Origin: Acidimicrobiia bacterium
GTDB lineage: Bacteria; Actinomycetota; Acidimicrobiia; IMCC26256; JAENVU01
Direction of reading: 5' to 3'
DNA length: 7,150 nt
NCBI GenBank assembly: GCA_017882945.1
Contig: JADGON010000266.1
Coordinates: forward strand, 1 to 7,150
Below the pieces are notes generated by a model. That model was not told the DNA's origin. It did no database searches and saw only the letters and a list, made by a program, of their open reading frames with translations. A program made the translations under genes and the position numbers. Below are positions 4,988-7,150 of the stretch, one piece after another. Every line of letters starts with the position of its first letter. Positions within the stretch are counted from its first letter, which is position 1.

Positions 4988-6522
4988 GCTCTGCGCCTGA
5001 CGGCGCGGACCCGCTTCTCCCCGGCGCCCTCGCGGCGATCGCCTCGGGGCTCGTGCTCGGAGGTGCGTTCCCGGCGCTCGACTGGGGGCCGCTCGCGCTC
5101 GTCGCGCTCATACCGCTGCTGTGGTCGTGGCAGCGCTCCGGTCCGGCCCGCGCCGCGCTCTACGGCTTCGCGGCAGGCGTCGCGTTCTTCGGCGTCCTGC
5201 TGTGGTGGTCGGTCTACTTCGGTGTCGTTGCGATCGTTCCGTTCGTCACGGCCCAAGCCGCGTACTGGGCCGGCGCCGGCGCGATCGTCGGCGCGCTCGG
5301 CAAGCGCGGCGTCCGATCGCCGTGGATCACCGCGGCCGCGTGGGTCGCCCTCGAGGGGCTGCGCAGTCGTTGGCCGCTCGGTGGCTTCTCCTGGGGCCAG
5401 ATAGGAACCGCGCTCCACGACTTCCCGGTCGCGCGAGCGCTTGCGAGCTTCGGTGGCGTTCCGCTCGTGTCCTTCGTCGTCGTGTTGGTGAACGGGTTGC
5501 TCCTCGGGCTCGTGCTCGGCTGGAAGGCGCGACGCGAACGCCCCCGCACCCTGGTCGTGACGGCCGCGACCCTCGCCGGGGTGATCGTCGTCGTCGCGCT
5601 CGCGGGGGCCACGCGCTACGGGCCCACCCCGACCGGATCGCTGCGCTTCGCGCTGCTCCAGGGCAACAACCAGGACCGCCGCCTGACCCAGGCCGAGATC
5701 GACGGCGGCTACCTCACGAGGAAGCACCTCGCGCTCGCCCGGAAGCTCCGAGGTGAGTTCGACGTGATCGTGTTCCCCGAATCGTCGCTCGAGACGGACC
5801 CCGAGGCCGATCCGGTGCTGCGCGCCGAGCTCCTCGCCATCGGGCGCAAGCATCACAGCGCCGTCATGGCCAACGTCATCGACGAGCAGCGACCAGGCAA
5901 GACCTACAACGCGAACCGTCTCTACGATCCCTCCGGCCGGTTGCAGGGCACCTACGCCAAGCAACACCTCGTTCCGTTCGGCGAGTACGTCCCGTTTCGC
6001 GACTCCCTGCGCTTCATCAGCGAGCTGCAGCAGATCCCGACCGACTTCGACCCGGGCCAGACCACCAAGGTGTTCTCGATCAAGGGGAAGCCGGTCGGGA
6101 CGGTCATCTGCTTCGAGTCCGCGTTCGCACCGATCATGCGGGCATCGGTGCGCAAGGGCGCGCAAGCCATCATCGTCACGACGAACAATCGCTCGTACCG
6201 CCGCTCACCGAACTCCGCCCAGCACGTGGCATTGAGCCAGATGAGTGCGGCCGCGATCGGACGGCCGGTGCTGCACTCGTCGATCTCGGGGATCACCGCG
6301 GTGATCGACGCCGATGGCAACGTGCACCGGACGACGCGCCTGTTTCACAACGCGGTGGTCACCGGCCACATCACCACGATGCGCGGGGAGACGCCGTACG
6401 TGCGGTTCGGCGACTGGGTCGAATGGCTGAGCCTCCTCGGGCTGCTCGGAGCCGTGGTCGTGGCGGTCACTCGTCGTAGACTCCGGACGCCCGATCCGGA
6501 GCCCCCCGGGAGCGACCAGTGA
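4984..6522 (+). CDS. lnt: Apolipoprotein N-acyltransferase
   Basis: Lnt transfers an acyl chain from phospholipid to the N-terminal cysteine of diacylated lipoproteins in the cytoplasmic membrane, the last maturation step. The 512-residue product has an N-terminal membrane domain with hydrophobic segments near 12-30, 33-47, 57-79, 82-104, 158-179 and 188-207, then a nitrilase-like domain (about 218-460), and a final membrane helix at 480-497. The Glu-Lys-Cys triad is E266 (VFPES), K326 (YAKQHLVPFGEY) and C376 (VICFES). E334 and E378 match the further essential glutamates of the E. coli enzyme, whereas the tyrosine after its catalytic cysteine is F377 here. TTNNRSY (399-405) resembles actinobacterial Lnt. 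It is not fused to Ppm1 as in some mycobacteria. GTG 4984 is chosen because it overlaps the upstream stop; the frame extends back to 4909, but those residues do not look like Lnt. No good ribosome site is seen, so coupling is likely. Confidence 0.93.
   Translation: MSSAPDGADPLLPGALAAIASGLVLGGAFPALDWGPLALVALIPLLWSWQRSGPARAALYGFAAGVAFFGVLLWWSVYFGVVAIVPFVTAQAAYWAGAGAIVGALGKRGVRSPWITAAAWVALEGLRSRWPLGGFSWGQIGTALHDFPVARALASFGGVPLVSFVVVLVNGLLLGLVLGWKARRERPRTLVVTAATLAGVIVVVALAGATRYGPTPTGSLRFALLQGNNQDRRLTQAEIDGGYLTRKHLALARKLRGEFDVIVFPESSLETDPEADPVLRAELLAIGRKHHSAVMANVIDEQRPGKTYNANRLYDPSGRLQGTYAKQHLVPFGEYVPFRDSLRFISELQQIPTDFDPGQTTKVFSIKGKPVGTVICFESAFAPIMRASVRKGAQAIIVTTNNRSYRRSPNSAQHVALSQMSAAAIGRPVLHSSISGITAVIDADGNVHRTTRLFHNAVVTGHITTMRGETPYVRFGDWVEWLSLLGLLGAVVVAVTRRRLRTPDPEPPGSDQ
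6508..6512 (+). promoter_or_regulatory. Ribosome binding site for the gene starting at 6519
   Basis: GGGAG lies inside the last codons of lnt, six bases before the GTG at 6519, and supports that start. Confidence 0.5.
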
Positions 6523-7150
6523 GCGAAGAGCACAACCCCCTCGAGCGCGCGGTCGACTTCTTCGTCTTCGCGCCGATCGGGGTGGCGATGTTCGCCAAGG
6601 ACACGGTGCCGACCTTCCTCAAGATGTTCGTCTCGCGCGGCCAGACCGAGCTCCAGCAACGGAAGAAGTCGCTGCACATCCAGGCGAACCAGTACCGCGT
6701 GGCCGGGAAGTTCGCGATGAAGTACGGCGGGCCCGAGGTGAGGCGCCAGGCCGAAGGCAAGCTCGACGGCGCTCGGCGGCTCGCCGAGGAGACGCTCTCG
6801 GGACTGGTTCCCGGGTGCGGTGGCGGGGGAGGGGACTGCCCGAAGGAGACGCCGAAGGAGTCGTCCGCGGCCGCACCCCCGAAGATCGCCACCGTCGACC
6901 GCCCCGCGACCACCGCCACCCGCCGCGGCACGATCGCCAGCGGCGCGGCCGCGGTTGCGCCGAACGGCGCGACGAACGGAAACGGTCGCGCGAGCTCGAA
7001 CGCTGCGACGGGCAGCGAACCAGTCGCGCACGTCGAGCCGTCGCTCGCGATTCCGGGGTACGACCAGCTGTCCGCGTCGCAAGTCGTCGAGCGCCTCGAA
7101 GGTCTCACACCCGAGGAGCTCGACGCGGTGCGCGCCTACGAGCTCGCGCA
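6519..7150 (+). CDS. Uncharacterised actinobacterial protein with amphipathic N-terminus and C-terminal YD-L-SASQVV helical motif (3' end outside window)
   Basis: The GTG at 6519 overlaps the lnt stop (GTGA) and has a GGGAG site six bases upstream. The frame stays open to the window end, giving 210 codons. Residues 11-38 are hydrophobic to amphipathic, with FAPIGVAMFAKD, too short and charged for a classic transmembrane span but suited to lying on a membrane or lipid surface. Residues 39-95 are charged and probably helical. Residues 100-175 form a low-complexity linker rich in A, T, G, P and N, starting with a glycine run between two cysteines (C100, C107). From 178, PGYDQLSASQVVERLEGL, then TPEELDAVRAYE, resembles a short helical motif (YD-L-x-x-Q-x-x-x-x-L) found at the ends of several actinobacterial proteins, including some annotated as lipid-droplet-associated. 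I cannot give a function. Its position behind lnt suggests a role at the membrane, which is inference. Confidence 0.75.
   Translation, partial: MSEEHNPLERAVDFFVFAPIGVAMFAKDTVPTFLKMFVSRGQTELQQRKKSLHIQANQYRVAGKFAMKYGGPEVRRQAEGKLDGARRLAEETLSGLVPGCGGGGGDCPKETPKESSAAAPPKIATVDRPATTATRRGTIASGAAAVAPNGATNGNGRASSNAATGSEPVAHVEPSLAIPGYDQLSASQVVERLEGLTPEELDAVRAYELA

Noticed and set aside
4093..6165. 690-codon open frame on the minus strand
   Set aside because: It lies opposite the DUF4193 and lnt genes, which have clear families. Its translation is low-complexity serine/arginine/glutamate sequence mirroring GC-rich codons, with no recognisable domain.

Overview
The window is GC-rich throughout and reads as an actinobacterial chromosome, probably of the class Acidimicrobiia. 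Evidence for this is the Ski2/Mtr4-type helicase of the HelY kind, a DUF4193 zinc-finger protein (an actinobacterial family), a stand-alone apolipoprotein N-acyltransferase with the actinobacterial form of the C-terminal active-site region, and a last protein ending in a short helical motif seen in other actinobacterial proteins. The placement rests on family recognition, with no database search. All genes are on the + strand. The long minus-strand frames are shadows of GC-rich coding sequence.

Layout. Bases 1-1589 hold the C-terminal part of a HelY-type RNA helicase, cut by the window edge. A doubtful 37-codon frame (1586-1699) overlaps both neighbours by four bases. It leads into 1696-2349, a 217-residue relative of diacylglycerol/lipid kinases that lacks the N-terminal part and has damaged nucleotide-binding motifs. 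After 58 bases comes 2408-4009, a 533-residue protein made of two diverged ThyX (flavin-dependent thymidylate synthase) repeats. The ThyX active-site residues appear to be divided between its two halves.

Bases 4010-4507 contain no convincing gene but are full of structure. There are two hairpins behind thyX, a TTGACA box, a nested fold closed by a perfect 15-bp inverted repeat (about 4200-4330, a candidate structured RNA), several short hairpins, a 16-bp palindrome, a TATAGT -10 box, and short direct repeats in the predicted leader.

The second cluster is tightly packed: a DUF4193 zinc-finger protein with a very acidic N-terminus (4508-4987), lnt (4984-6522), and an unfinished reading frame (6519-7150 and beyond). 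Both junctions are GTGA overlaps, so the three genes are probably one translationally coupled operon. Lnt adds the third acyl chain to lipoproteins in the membrane. The partners are uncharacterised: one looks like a small soluble zinc protein, the other like a membrane- or lipid-surface-associated protein.

The best candidates for undescribed biology are the split-active-site tandem ThyX protein, the intergenic structured element, and the lipid-kinase relative that has lost its kinase motifs.
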